From NCBI GenBank assembly GCA_019055375.1, contig JAHQIW010003912.1:1-64000 (forward strand): 64,000 bases of DNA. The letters run 5' to 3'. This document shows, piece by piece, positions 25,300 through 36,001 of the stretch. The translations under genes and the position numbers were made by a program. The stretch's first letter is position 1, and each line of letters opens with the position of its first letter. The DNA is from Parelaphostrongylus tenuis. Taxonomy: Eukaryota; Nematoda; Chromadorea; Rhabditida; Metastrongylidae. Under the pieces are notes generated by a model. The model did not search any database and was not told the DNA's origin. It saw nothing but the letters and a program-made list of their open reading frames with translations.

Positions 25300-25960
25300 T
25301 TAAAAACGAATTTCAAGCAGATCACAGTGAAAAAACATGTGTTTCGAGTAAATTATTTCATAAGACAGGTTAGTACTATTTTGTCATAGGAAAGCTTTTT
25401 TTGGAGATGACCTTTTTTGATGGACAAACATTTATTATCTGACTTCTAGTACTCATTTGAAAGCCTAAATCTCGGAGATTTTAAAAATATATTTTTCTTG
25501 AAAAACTTTCTACAGCGGTGTATGTGACAGAAATTGCGTTTCAAACACAGCGCGCGTTATCACGCGTACTTTCTTTATATATTTGAAAATTTTTTCCGTA
25601 TCATAGAGATTATTAGGTTTTTTGTATTGTATTGTAGGTCGAGTTCTATTCAATCATCATGTGGGTTAAGCTTCTTATCTTCATTTTAGATTTCCACGCA
25701 AACTCGCTAATAATTGCAGGTCTAAGCAATCCATGTTTGGGCAAGAAAAGCATATAGAAGTGCAAAGGAAATCTTGAAGCGTCAGAGTCATTTATTTTGC
25801 CCAGAAATATTTTTTTCAAAGCGCAGAAAAACCCTGACTTTGATAACGAAAATCGCGTTGCGTAATCAATAAACAGTCACTCACGTGCCCCAGCCAATAA
25901 CAAAAGCGCGATATGGGTGAAACTATATCTTATTTTACCTGTCAAGCGCAATAGAAAAAG
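25300..25960. repeat. Dispersed repeat monomers, intron 9
   Basis: Units with AGTACTCATTTGAAAGCCTA, GGGCAAGAAAAGCATATAGA and CAGTCACTCACGTGCCCC resemble the 3860-4140 and 40330-41090 monomers. No coding signal. Confidence 0.5.
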
Positions 25961-26327
25961 GTCGGTTCAGAAACAAGTATGGTGTTGAAATCACCAAGTT
26001 TACGCTATCGAATGATAACTACGAATCTGGGAGAAAAGCTATGTTCATTAAAAAAAAAAAACACCGAAACACGTCGAGTGTGGAGCTTAATTTTATTTTT
26101 GCCGCTACAATGCAGTAAAGCATTTTTGAAAAAGAAGCACACTACTGGATTTGGCGAAATTGAATTTCCTCAATATTTACTAATAGCCTAATGTAAAGTC
26201 ATCATCTAGCAAAATAAGCCCCTCCAAAAAATGCTTTCCGATATCAAAAAAGTAGCGAGCATAGAACTGCAGATAATTGCAAACATCTCCATGAACTACA
26301 ATACACAAACATGGTGGCATACCCTAC

Positions 26328-26459
26328 CTTCAATTTTGCATCTGTATCAATCACGCTCATATCGAGAGGAAGCCCAGCAATTTTCAACAGCCCATTTGAC
26401 ATAATCAACACTGTGGCTTTAAACTGTGCCACTACCTCACCAGCTGCCTCGTAAAACAC
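26328..26459 (-). CDS. PA2G4-like: PA2G4-like exon 9 (44 codons)
   Basis: Encodes VFYEAAGEVVAQFKATVLIM, then SNGLLKIAGLPLD and TDAKLK. It corresponds to the family EGEFVAQFKFTVLLMPNG region. Acceptor AACCTAG, donor GTAGGG, phase 0. Intact. Confidence 0.9.
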
Positions 26460-26555
26460 CTAGGTTAAAGTTTTATCAAAACCATCCGTTCATACAACAT
26501 AAACATAAGCAAAGTAGAACTGAATTTCTTCAACTAAGAGAATACAACAATTCAC

Positions 26556-26657
26556 CTGATATGGACGGAGGAGCCCATGCTTTTCAGGCTCAACAACTTC
26601 CATCTTCGCCTTTACTTCATCGTCAAAAGCACGTAGAGTGAATGGCATCACTCCAAA
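26556..26657 (-). CDS. PA2G4-like: PA2G4-like exon 8 (34 codons)
   Basis: Encodes [20 protein letters not shown] and then [22 protein letters not shown] is one of the most conserved strings of PA2G4. Acceptor TTTTCAG, donor GTGAAT, phase 0. Intact. Confidence 0.9.
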
Positions 26658-26764
26658 CTGAAAATTTTCATAAGACTCGATAAAGATCATTGATTGTTCG
26701 GAACGTTATTTATGGAGTAAAAATTTTTTTCCCTTCGACTTCTTGGACTGGCACCGAATATACG

Positions 26765-27000
26765 GACGTATTTCTACAGCAGGTCACCTGCATCACCTGT
26801 TACCCCGTTGCTCGTCTAGTGAGCGGATACCAGTGATACTTCCACTTTTCCTCATCACGTGCTAGAGTAATCCGGTTCCCCATCACGTGCTAGGGTAATC
26901 TAGAATAATCCAGTGGGTACTCCTCGCTGCAGGGATTTGTTAAGCAACACATCTTTCTTCTAGCCTCTTCATGAGAAAAATTGGACCATTATGCCGAATG
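26765..27000 (-). mobile_element. RTE-like 3' end fragment, intron 7
   Basis: Matches the 3' terminal region of the copies at 47990-48165 and 55060-55145, reading inversely CACCTGCATCACCTG, then the ATCACGTGC and CTCGCTGCAGGGATT stretches. A 35-base internal tandem duplication (ATCACGTGCTAG repeated at 26850-26895) is private to this copy. About 330 bases of unrelated sequence separate it from the RT fragment. Confidence 0.6.
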
Positions 27001-27329
27001 TCATTTTATCCTGCGTTAACACCCTAAAAAATCCATCCGACATAAACTCTCGTTCATCAATTGTCTTTGATTTGTTCGAGCAGCCGTAAGATAGCAGCAC
27101 GTAGTGGATTCGGTATCGGCATTCGATAACATATATAGATTTTTCTCGATTTATTCAAAGAAATTTTTACACTCTTCCTAATCTATTTATGCCCCCATGT
27201 TCTTCTGTACACATATCCTTATCTCAAGCTTATATATCTCTTGTGTTGTGGAATTTTGGTTGCAAAATACTTACATAATTCACGAATATTCTTTGTCTAC
27301 TACACTGTTTCTGCCTCAAGGCTTTCTTT

Positions 27330-27690
27330 AACCCGATAAAACATGAGACAAAGCGGTTTCTTGCACTCTAGCAAAACTTCAGTGAACCTCGTCATCGCGT
27401 TGATGGGTTTATAGTACTGAATCATTTCCTAAACCTTGCTTCATCGCATGGCTATCCTTCAACCAGTGTTCTGCTAATCCTGTTAGGATAACTTGAGTGG
27501 AAAGTTTATAGGCGACTGACAACAAGCAGATTGAAAGATATTGGCCGATCTTCATTCTTGTACAATAGCACAGTATTGCTGAGTTTCCAAGGATAGTAAT
27601 CTCACAATCATAAAGGTGACATGTGGAGCCGAGTGCCTTGACGAGAAGTGGTGGGATGGATTTCGGTTCGAGATAAGTAGCAAAATGTTG
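27330..27690 (-). mobile_element. RTE-like reverse-transcriptase fragment, intron 7
   Basis: A minus-strand frame encodes LEPKSIPPLLVKALGS and later IGQYLSICLLSVAYKLSTQV, then ILTGLAEHWLKDSHAMKQG. It aligns with the RT fingers region of the copy at 48777-49349 (NTEHWTKDNHAIKQG). It is frame-broken and lacks the catalytic motifs. It is in the same orientation as the host gene. Confidence 0.7.
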
Positions 27691-27720
27691 GCAAAATAAA
27701 GAGAACGAACAGAAAAGTAC

Positions 27721-27833
27721 CCTGTCTTTACACTCCTTCATTAAAGCTCGCGCAGCTTTCAGTCTCAGCGAATATTGTATATCCTCATTTCTTTTAAACA
27801 CTGTGGTACGAGTATCCATGTCCTTCGCTTTGC
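27721..27833 (-). CDS. PA2G4-like: PA2G4-like exon 7 (37 codons plus 2 bases)
   Basis: Encodes GKAKDMDTRTTVFKRNEDIQ and then YSLRLKAARALMKECKDR, matching the family block GKAKDAGQRTTIYKRD. Acceptor TTTTTAG, donor GTACTT. Phase joins exactly with exons 6 and 8. Intact. Confidence 0.87.
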
Positions 27834-27904
27834 CTAAAAATAATATATATGCACTCATTGTTCGGGAACTTGACGATAGAGAAATTCAGAGTATCCAGCA
27901 ATAA

Positions 27905-28235
27905 AGCCTACCCTACCCCTTTGAAGGATAAAAAGATGAGGCTCTCGGCGTTAATCAAACCCTGAAGGATACACCATGAACTCGTCATCATTTAGCATCG
28001 TTTGAGGTGACTAAATGCATACTGTCTTTCACAACGACTCTCGGTGTCCTACTGATGTATCAAGCCAGTGCTGCTATTTTCCTAGTCAAGTCTAGTGCCA
28101 ATTCACCGATCTCAGAGGGATGGAAAGTTGATGAACCCTTATGCGCAGGACTGAGCCATCGACCGTCGACCATTGATTACCATTCACTTGAGTGGTAGCG
28201 CCTCTGGCCACTGCGCCACATGTGCTCTTCTCTCA
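27905..28235 (-). mobile_element. tRNA-derived SINE in intron 6
   Basis: Minus-strand SINE: tail with CTCTCGGCGTTAATCAA and TTTGAGGTGACTAAATGC, body with TTTCCTAGTCAAGTCTAG and CTCAGAGGGATGGAAAG, head with GAGTGGTAGCGCC and GCCACTGCGCCACATGTG. Diverged, so old. Confidence 0.65.
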
Positions 28236-28739
28236 CCCTTTGATAACACAAAATCTGATTATGGGTGGAAAGTCTTTTTAGCTTTTTAGATGTCGAAGCG
28301 CAATGTGAAGCAAGTGCTTATCACTTGGTTAGATTACTAAAGCTGAGAAAAAACTCGACGTTTCCACTGAGAAGCACTGTTCGGAGTACATTTATGCCAT
28401 GATGTTTCTACAACAGCAATTTGTGTCGACCTTGACACTAAATGAACAGACAGAAAATTCAAGCAGCAACATGTCTATGTGCACTAAAGTCAGTCCATAT
28501 GTCTAGTAGGACCTAGGAAAGCTAAGGGCCACAGAATTTTTTACACATTCGCTCTACTGTACAGCTCCTAAGGAGAAAAGAAGAAAACAACAGAATTTTA
28601 AGCTTTCTTCTATCACACAATCCGCTATCACACTTTACTGCGTGGGCGTCAGTACTTCTAATAATCCTAAATTCCTCGTACTTATTGTGCTAAACATACA
28701 TTCCGCGTATAGTTTCAACCGCTGCCTGAGATTTCATCT

Positions 28740-29060
28740 TGTTCATGAATGTCGTAGTAATAGGTTGTGGAAAAAATTCTGAGAAAATGCCCGTAACTTT
28801 TTTGCGCGTCGGCCATTTTTTGTGTTTTTAGGCTCATATGAAAAGTTTGTCCTCTCTCGCGTTGACTGGTATATAATTTGTCTACTTATTTCAAGATGGA
28901 GTTACCAAGCGAGCATATTAGGCTGTTGATGATGCACGAATGGCTGTTGCGTTCAAATGCTACGGTGGCAAGTGAACGCCTCAATCTGGTTTGGGGCGAA
29001 GTCATAGCTGGGAAAACTACGTGGCAGAAAGAGGTCGCGAAAAGTGCTTGAAGTTGAAGG
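28740..29060 (+). mobile_element. mariner (bandit-like) 5' fragment, intron 6
   Basis: The ATG at 28896 opens MELPSEHIRLLMMHEWLLRS and then NATVASERLNLVWGE, the first helix-turn-helix of a mariner transposase. The frame ends at a TGA near 29048. The upstream AT-rich 150 bases are presumably the 5' untranslated and terminal region. The catalytic domain is missing. It is inserted antisense to the PA2G4-like gene. Confidence 0.7.
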
Positions 29061-29491
29061 GGAGTACTTTTACTAATAGTTTTGTCTTTGTTCGGATGTG
29101 ATCGATGCATTAGTACATGTTTTACAAACATTTTCTCAGTACTTTTTTCCCAACCTACTATAATAGTAGGGTCAAACCTTGCAATCTTTTGAATAACCAA
29201 GTTGAAGCATTCCCATATGATTAGAAGTGTTGAAAGAGTCACACGAACACCTTGTATTCTGATATCTTCTTGATATTGCGCAACACTAGCCAAACCGCCC
29301 TGCCACCCCTGAATTCCACCCAAAATAGAAAAGTGCAGACCAGGAAAATGGAGCTTTTAAAGAACGAAATTCAAAGGACTAATCAATTGTGTACGGATAG
29401 TAAATTGTCCATACCATAAAGGATGTGAGAGTGGAATTACAAGACAATAAGTAAACCTAAACATAGCGTAAAAATTTCTCCTGCTTCTTAC

Positions 29492-29678
29492 CTTTACCAG
29501 TGGAAAACAGAATATCAATAGCGTAGACTTCGTGTTTCTCTATCGTAAATCTTTCCATCTCCATTCGTTGCTTTTCACCTGGATTTTGTATGATCTGTTT
29601 TTCGCCATCTATCTAATCTCTCGTCAACTGATGGGACACCATATTTTCAATGGGGACTACACCATAATCTGCAGCCAC
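29492..29678 (-). CDS. PA2G4-like: PA2G4-like exon 6 with in-frame TAG
   Basis: Encodes VAADYGVVPIENMVSHQL, then TRD, a TAG at 29613-29615, then IDGEKQIIQNPGEKQRM and on to HEVYAIDILFSTGK. The stop replaces one residue in an otherwise gap-free alignment, so it is a substitution and not a missed intron. Acceptor TTTCCAG, donor GTAAGA, phase 1 exit matching exon 7. Confidence 0.85.
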
Positions 29679-30169
29679 CTGGAAAGCTTCACTATAGTGA
29701 CTACCTTCAGTCACCTAGAAATGACGGAAATTCGAAGTTATAAAACTGCTTCCACAAATGAACATTCATATAAACCAAGTATTCTCGATGAATTTACTGC
29801 ATCAAATTTACAGGCGTCTCATGTGTACTTTTTTCTTCCTGACGACTTCGCAAAAATTAAATATGTGTAGATTGCTGCGATAGACACCTTGAATTGATAT
29901 CAAAACATTCACAATAGATCAACACATTTGTGAAATCATGGATCACATACGCTTCATACGTGTTGCGGCAACTGATCACAATCAAATTATTTTTGAATTT
30001 TATTCCATACGATCCGTCTTCACAATTTATGCGCGGATCTCCGTATTTCCAGCGTTCAACTGCCTCCTCGCATTCATCGCTTGCATGATTTCTCTTATTC
30101 ATCAACATCGTACTACATACTGGTCAGGCAGAGATAGCAATCTCTAAGTTAGCCAGGATGGAGTTCACA

Positions 30170-30320
30170 AGCGAATTGCAAGGGAGTGGTGCGGGATGAG
30201 TCGAACCAATACATAACTTCCTGATAACGTGTGCCACTAATCACTCGGCTACCCTCTCGCCATCACCACTTCCTGATAACGTGTGCCACTAATCACTCGG
30301 CTACCCTCTCGCCATCACCA
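30170..30320 (-). mobile_element. tRNA-like SINE with a 52-bp tandem duplication, intron 5
   Basis: The minus strand reads GGCGAGAGGGTAGCCGAGTG, then ATTAGTGGCACACG and a B box GGTTCGACTCATCCC, a tRNA-like promoter pair. Bases 30216-30267 are repeated exactly at 30268-30319, which duplicates the A-box half. Confidence 0.6.
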
Positions 30321-30728
30321 CCAGTAATCTAACAAAAATGATGTCTTAGACATCAAGCAAAGAAAAAAGCAGCTTCAAGGAAATGATTAAAGATTGATTT
30401 TCCGGAATATTATAAATTGTGAGGAACAATTCCCGAGAAGGAAGCTATATGTCTCATTTGATCTCGCAGCTAGCCTTACTTGATGTATAGATTTGGTACC
30501 CCACAGATTACTACTAGTCAAGAATTAAGTTCATTGTATTGCCTCAGGTTGGAATTCGAGCTGGATATGGGGGCGTTTTTGCCAGTACGAGCCATCTACT
30601 ACTATACGCGTGGTAGAAAAAAAATGAAGTTTCACTGGAAAAACATTCACGACAATTTCAACAAATGTGCTTATAAATTTAACAAAAATTTCCAATTCGA
30701 ATCTTTTCTCATGTTTTCACATACTATT

Positions 30729-30887
30729 TAGCACTGAACTAACAGAGCAAGCTCCTTCATATCCACCAAATCCAGATGCCGATATGACTTTTTATACAAT
30801 TACCACCGCGTATACCACATCAAGTGGTAAAATTGCTAGTGTTCTGAAGTGCAGTAGAGGCGGACATGATCAGGCAACTTCCAGCTA
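30729..30887 (+). other. Unassigned open frame with a plausible 5' acceptor
   Basis: After ATACTATTTAG the plus strand is open for about 50 codons (STELTEQAPSYPPNPDADM, then TFYTITTAYTTSSGKI) to a TAA at about 30886-30888. It looks more protein-like than its neighbours and lies within intron 5 of the opposite-strand gene. I recognise no family. It could be an exon of a nested gene or chance. Confidence 0.2.
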
Positions 30888-31026
30888 ATTCGATGGTTAA
30901 TGCACACAAAGGTGCTAATAAACAATCAGAGTTCAGCGTAAAAGAAGAAAGTACAAATTTTACTGCTACGAATGGTTTATGCATGACACACTTGATTTAG
31001 AATAATGGAAAGGAAAGCTAACTTAC

Positions 31027-31158
31027 CTTATCGATTACAGTCGCTATGTCCATAGTTTTGTTACCGGGTTGAAGCATACGAATTGCTACCTCCATGGCAT
31101 CACAGGTGGCCTTTAGAAGCACAGCATGAGCACCCGTGACTTTTGCAGTTTGGAAGAT
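31027..31158 (-). CDS. PA2G4-like: PA2G4-like exon 5 (44 codons)
   Basis: Encodes VTGAHAVLLKATCDAMEVAI and then RMLQPGNKTMDIATVIDK, the helix before the conserved PGN turn. Donor GTAAGT. The upstream end is uncertain: the best in-phase acceptor, ATATTGAG, lacks a pyrimidine tract, and a start at the VTG codons would need AAAAG out of phase. Confidence 0.8.
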
Positions 31159-32091
31159 CTCAATATGTTCATTATTAGTCGCACAGAGTAAAAATTATAC
31201 ATCAGACACGCATGGTCGTTTCCTTTGAATACCAGAGAATTGCTAGCAAAGTTGTTTATGCACCTCAAAGGACTAAACTTTCATTTGCGTTACACAACAA
31301 ATCATTGTAAAACAAAACCCAGTTTCCACAAAACGACATCAAAGTAATGTTGGATACGTCGGACTGTAACCATCTACATAATCAACGTCTTCATTGCCAT
31401 TTCACTCCTCAAGTCCTCTATTTCACTCAATCTAACTACCGCCATTCTATCACAGCCAAAATCCCTCTATTTCCTCTATCACTAATTTCCATGACAGCTT
31501 CATTCTGTTTCTTCCATTTCAGAAAATATTTCCTGGTCTCCTTTTTTTTCAACAGTGAAATTGTTGAAACTGCCAGCAATTAAGGCGATGCACGAGATGG
31601 CCAACAGTCGAATTCTTATGCAGAAAAAAATGTCCATCTGGGGACAGTCCATTTGTTTCAAATAAACAATTTTACTTCAATAAGCTGACAGATATCTTCT
31701 TTGATCATGAACCACTGAGCTGGGCATTCAAAAAAAAAATTCCAAAAATTTCCTTTCTCTAAGTGCCACTGGCGATAAACAAGGGGTCCATATCGATGTA
31801 AAACTGCTGGTTAACAAGAAATTGAGACTACAGACTTCTTGATACCGATGAAAATGCAATTTCCAATAAAGAACTAAACAAAGACAACAAAGGAGTACAG
31901 CTGAATTGCGCCAAAGTTGAAAGCATACTGATAGAGACAAACACTGTTTGTAACAAAATTCGTCCACCACTTAGTATTTTTCTATGATAAGCAGATGCGC
32001 GATTGATAATTGTACGGCTTTGAAGAAGCCGATGTGGTTGGAACGTCAGCTATTGTATTATTACTAGTGCTGTTTTAGCTATATCTGTCTG

Positions 32092-32549
32092 ATAGTTATT
32101 TTTGAGCCATGTATGTGGTCTCTTATGGGCACTTATAGAGCCCTATACACGTGACGCGGCCTTGGCAGCCTCGTCAGTTGGTCAGTACCCTTCGTCTTAG
32201 TCAGTCCTCCTCGAGGACTACCCAACCCCCTTACATAGTGGGCGAAGACGTACTAATTATGAAAACTGGGCGTAGTGCAAGGAACACTCGGAACGAAAGG
32301 TATGATATATTTGACCTTAGCAGTCAAGAGCAATCGAGTGTACGACACTCCCAACAAGTGATATTTTCACTTAATGAAGCGTGTAAATAGTACGTCGTTG
32401 CTTACTCTATGTAAGGAGTTGGATTTCCCCCAAGAAGATTGGCTAAGACGAAGGGTTCTGCCTAAGTGACGAAGCTCCCAAGGCCAAAACACGTATCGAG
32501 CTCTATAAGCGCCCATAACAGTACACATGCATGGCTCAAAAATAACTAT
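32092..32549. mobile_element. 458-bp MITE with long terminal inverted repeats, intron 4
   Basis: Both ends carry ATAGTTATTTTTGAGCCATG (32092-32111, and 32530-32549 inverted). Similarity continues inward for over 100 bases (GGCCTTGGCAGCCTCGTCAG against CTTGGGAGCTTCGTCA; CCTTCGTCTTAG on both sides). No coding frame is seen. The target duplication is not clear. Related fragments lie at 37585-37825 and 63545-64000. Confidence 0.75.
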
Positions 32550-34056
32550 AAGGTATACAGAAATTTGAGCGTTGTCTAAAGAAACACTCGTACTTGCTTA
32601 TGAAGGAAGCACACAGAACTGATGAATCTGCCTCAAGATTAATAGAAAGTTGATTAAGCGAGGGAATTGTTTCATCTATAACCAGTCAGATTGATAATAC
32701 CAATTGAGACTACGGAATACTATCTTCAATACCACGTAGTCTTCACGTTTAAGACCTCCACATCTCGAAATTAGAAAACAACATAAGCATTCTCACAGAT
32801 GCACGAAAAACTGCACTAATCTTTTCACTTTTTCTCAACCATGTGAAAAATTGCTCTGTAAACAGAAGTGAGTGATTCCCATAAATTTCTGTATAAATTA
32901 AATCATGATCAATTCTGTAAACAAGCTGATCATAAAATCGATACAACTGTTTTATATAAAACTTATCAAAGTTCCTGAGAAATAACTAGAAGAAGAAGTC
33001 ACACAAATCTTAAGCCGAATGTAAGATTGGTGCCACGGGGACAGGAAAAATCCCCTACAATAAAACTAAATACACTCAGAACTCATTGGCTTTTGAGAAC
33101 CGTAAAGCCTTCAAAGAAAAAAAATGCTCATCTATTTCGACATTTTTTATGATTTAGGAGAGATGTAGAATTCAAAATGAACTTGATGCCAGTATGCCTT
33201 CCATCGCATTATCGCCGAAAAAAAAAGTTATTCAACAAGTGGGATTCTTCGCCCAACAACTTCGTTAGATACCTCTTACGGTTGGTCGCAGATAGATCGA
33301 TAGCTTGTATCGCTAACACACTACTGGCAATACAGGAAGCCCGGCATTACAAAAGATTAGCCCTCGCCATCGTAATGGGCGAGATGCGCGTGCGATTCCC
33401 GTGAGAGACTCAAAGTTTTGTATAGCACTCAACATTGTCAAATATTTAGCTATAAAGTTCCTTAACAACACGACAGGACATCTTACAAAACTATCTGATA
33501 ATCAGCATTTACGCGACGACGTGATCTCTTATACAGGAAATGACGATTGCTGTCAACTTCACATCATCTCATTTCACTCAAAGTGGATTAGATGGCAGCA
33601 TTTGAATAGTATTCAATAAGAATATAAAAATCTCTCTCGAAGGAAGAAGCAAAGACACCTACGAATACGAGTCCATTGGAAAACTTCGTACTATGTGCTA
33701 GTGTTTCACTCGGTGAAGACTTCTTCAAAAACCAAAGAGAAATGATCAAGTTAACAATTTTGATGCCAAGAGAACTTTGTTAACAGAGACTCTAAGGAAA
33801 AGGTGAGGATGACAACATTACAACTGACTCACAGTTACCAGTCAGAACCAAAGTGCCTCATCAAAGTGCACACCGAATTGAAATGAAACTGGGTAAACTT
33901 AAACCATAAGAATTATGAGCGATTGAGGCTGTGAAAGCAATTTACACCTAAAAGTCAGCTAAAGGTCGAATAGACATCAAAGAAAGATTAGAACATGCCA
34001 TATCTAGAAATCAAAAATGTAATCAATTCTCAACTGTAAACAAAAGTCATACTCAC
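32550..34056. other. Rest of intron 4, nothing recognised
   Basis: AT-rich intron of the PA2G4-like gene. A weak tRNA-like motif (GCGCGTGCGATTCCCG near 33386) is the only signal noted. Confidence 0.45.
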
Positions 34057-34128
34057 TGGAGAAGCTCCAACAACAATAGTGTGAGCCGCTGTAGCTATGT
34101 AACCGCCTATATGAACACCCAGATCGAT
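34057..34128 (-). CDS. PA2G4-like: PA2G4-like exon 4 (24 codons)
   Basis: Encodes IDLGVHIGGYIATAAHTIVV plus GASP, the central strand pair of the M24 fold. Acceptor TGTTTCAG and donor GTGAGT are both good nematode signals. Phase 0 on both sides. Intact. Confidence 0.87.
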
Positions 34129-34377
34129 CTGAAACATTTGTATAACTCTTGCAACTCACTTATAGTTAAAACATAAAGAAAACATGCTCGATGGACTTTT
34201 TTAAATACTGTTTTATTTGCTCAAGAAAATCCGAGTTAATTTCTTGATTTTCGAATGGAAAAAATGATGAGCAAAACATAATTCGTTCATAAGTATCTAT
34301 CTTACATAAGCACTAACATTACAGAATATCTTACCGAAATACCTGATTTGATCGATAACTCTAAAAAACTGATTCAT

Positions 34378-34481
34378 CTTGACCATTTGTCCAATTTCAA
34401 CTTAGTCGGAGGGTCGGAGCGAAGTGGAGAGAAGTGACATATACAGTGATCCACAGAAATGCACGTGGGCATCGCAATACC
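34378..34481 (-). CDS. PA2G4-like: PA2G4-like exon 3, one base short and without GT donor
   Basis: Encodes [20 protein letters not shown] and then RSDPPTKLK in frame. The family residues GQMVK follow only in the next frame, so one base is missing around 34391-34400 (length 104, whereas 105 keeps phase). After GTCAAG the intron starts with ATGAAT rather than GT. The acceptor is ATGTAG. The frame change would abolish the protein downstream unless it is a sequence error. Confidence 0.75.
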
Positions 34482-34559
34482 CTACATGTCGACAAACAAA
34501 ACATTAGCCACGTTTTTGAGAAACCACAAGGTAAATCAAGAAAAAAAAAGCTTGCATAC

Positions 34560-34676
34560 CTTTGTAATGTCTTTCCCTTTTATGAAAACTTTCGAAGTCT
34601 TCTCCAAAATCAGATTATCGCCTAGCGTGCAAAGGTAACCGACTTCAACACCTTCCACCGCTTCTGAGATCAGTTT
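34560..34676 (-). CDS. PA2G4-like: PA2G4-like exon 2 (39 codons)
   Basis: Starts after TTTAG and ends before GTATGC, phase 0 on both sides. It encodes KLISEAVEGVEVGYLCTLGD and continues through EKTSKVFIKGKDITK, matching the family segment that ends just before the GIAFPTSISVNNC motif. It is intact. Confidence 0.85.
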
Positions 34677-34799
34677 CTAAAGTGATGTAAAGTTCTAAGA
34701 TCGAAAAGTCGTGAGACAAACCACCAAAAAAGTGGTAGATATATAGATCCTAATCTCCAAATGCACACTAGTAAAGAATATAGAATGAAGCTCCCAGTG

Positions 34800-35062
34800 T
34801 TGATCAATCTCTGAGAAATGAGTCATGCATTCGTCTTCATCTAGCATCGAAGTTATTAGATGCATAGAAAGCCTTTACAATGACCCGCAGTAGCCTACTA
34901 AGTCACTGCTGCTATCCTCCCAAACAAGTCTGGCTCCAATACACCAATTCCGGAGAGATGGAAGGCTTGGTAAGCCGTGGGAGTGCGGGATTGAACCATC
35001 AATGAACTGACCACGTGTGTGACGCAAGGCACCCCTAACGACTGCGCAACTCGTGCTTCCAA
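34800..35062 (-). mobile_element. tRNA-derived SINE in intron 1 of the PA2G4-like gene
   Basis: Minus-strand copy with a tRNA-like head near 35000-35062 (GCGCAGTCG, degenerate B box GGTTCAATCC), then the family body with CCATCTCTCCGGAATTGG and CTTGTTTGGGAGGATA, and a tail ending near CATCTAGC. It is the same family as 35306-35610, 35660-35960 and 57230-57535. Confidence 0.65.
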
Positions 35063-35305
35063 TGCACATTATTGGTAACAAAAACAAAAAAAAATGTGCG
35101 AACTATTGTCGATCACCATGGCTCAGTCTTCATAAATCTGAGAGAGGTAAAATGAAAAATGAGAAGGGCTTAGACTGGGGAACGTCCCCTCCGCTCCCCT
35201 ACTTGATATCACGAATGCCATAGCAGTCATTTTAGGAAATGAACAAGGGATTGGTAAAGAAAGACGATCTAGGGAAAGAAAATTTAAATGCGTAACGATC
35301 CGTAG

Positions 35306-35610
35306 AGAGCATGCTACGCAACGGTTAGGAGTATTCTACGTCGCACACAAGGTCGGTGGTTCAATCTCACGTTCACGGCCTACCAAGCCATACATCTCTG
35401 TGAGATAGGTGAATTGGTACCGGACTAGTCTCAGCTTGTCTTGGAGGATAACCAGCACTGACTCGATACAGCAGGAGGCCATGGTGAGTCATTATAAAGG
35501 CCAAATATGCATTCACTCACCTCAAACGAAGTTAAAAATTGAGGAGAAATGCATGGCGCATCCCTCAAGGATTGATCAACGCCGAGAGCTCTATCCTTTA
35601 TCCTTTAACG
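35306..35610 (+). mobile_element. tRNA-derived SINE in intron 1, plus orientation
   Basis: Starts with the tRNA-like part (GCAACGGTTAGGAG, B box GGTTCAATCTC), then the body GGTGAATTGGTACCGG and TGTCTTGGAGGATAA, then the tail with CATCCCTCAAGGATTGATC and GCCGAGAGCTC. It lies tail to tail with the next copy. Confidence 0.7.
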
Positions 35611-35659
35611 ACCCGTATGCCAATTTGTCACGTCTTAATCCAGTTGGTCAAGTAATTAC

Positions 35660-35960
35660 AACGAATGAAGGACAAAATGATAGAGCTCTCGGCGTTGACA
35701 AATCCCTAGGGGATATGCCATGCATTCGTCTTCAGTTTTAGCTTCATTTCAGGTGACTGAATGCGTATCGGGCCTCCTCAATGACTTGCGGTGGCAAACC
35801 GCTGTCACATGTCGGTGCTGCCTATCATTCCAGACAAGTCTGGTGCACTTTGCCAACCTCGGAGGGATGAATGGCTTGGTGAGCCATGAGCGCTAACTCG
35901 AACCGGCGACCACGTGTGCGACACACAGCACCTCTACCATTGCACCACAGCATTCCCACT
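35660..35960 (-). mobile_element. tRNA-derived SINE in intron 1, minus orientation
   Basis: The tail begins near AGAGCTCTCGGCGTTG and the tRNA-like head ends near 35955, with CGAACCGGCGACCACGTG (reverse B box) and CTCTACCATTGCACCACAGC. With the preceding copy it forms a tail-to-tail inverted pair separated by about 50 bases. Confidence 0.7.
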
Positions 35961-36001
35961 CAGTTTTATCGCGCAATGAATACCATTCGAAAAGAACGCA
36001 C

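Noticed and set aside
29060..29340. Minus-strand frame of 145 codons in intron 6
   Set aside because: It runs antisense through the mariner fragment and anonymous intron sequence. There is no family resemblance or splice support.
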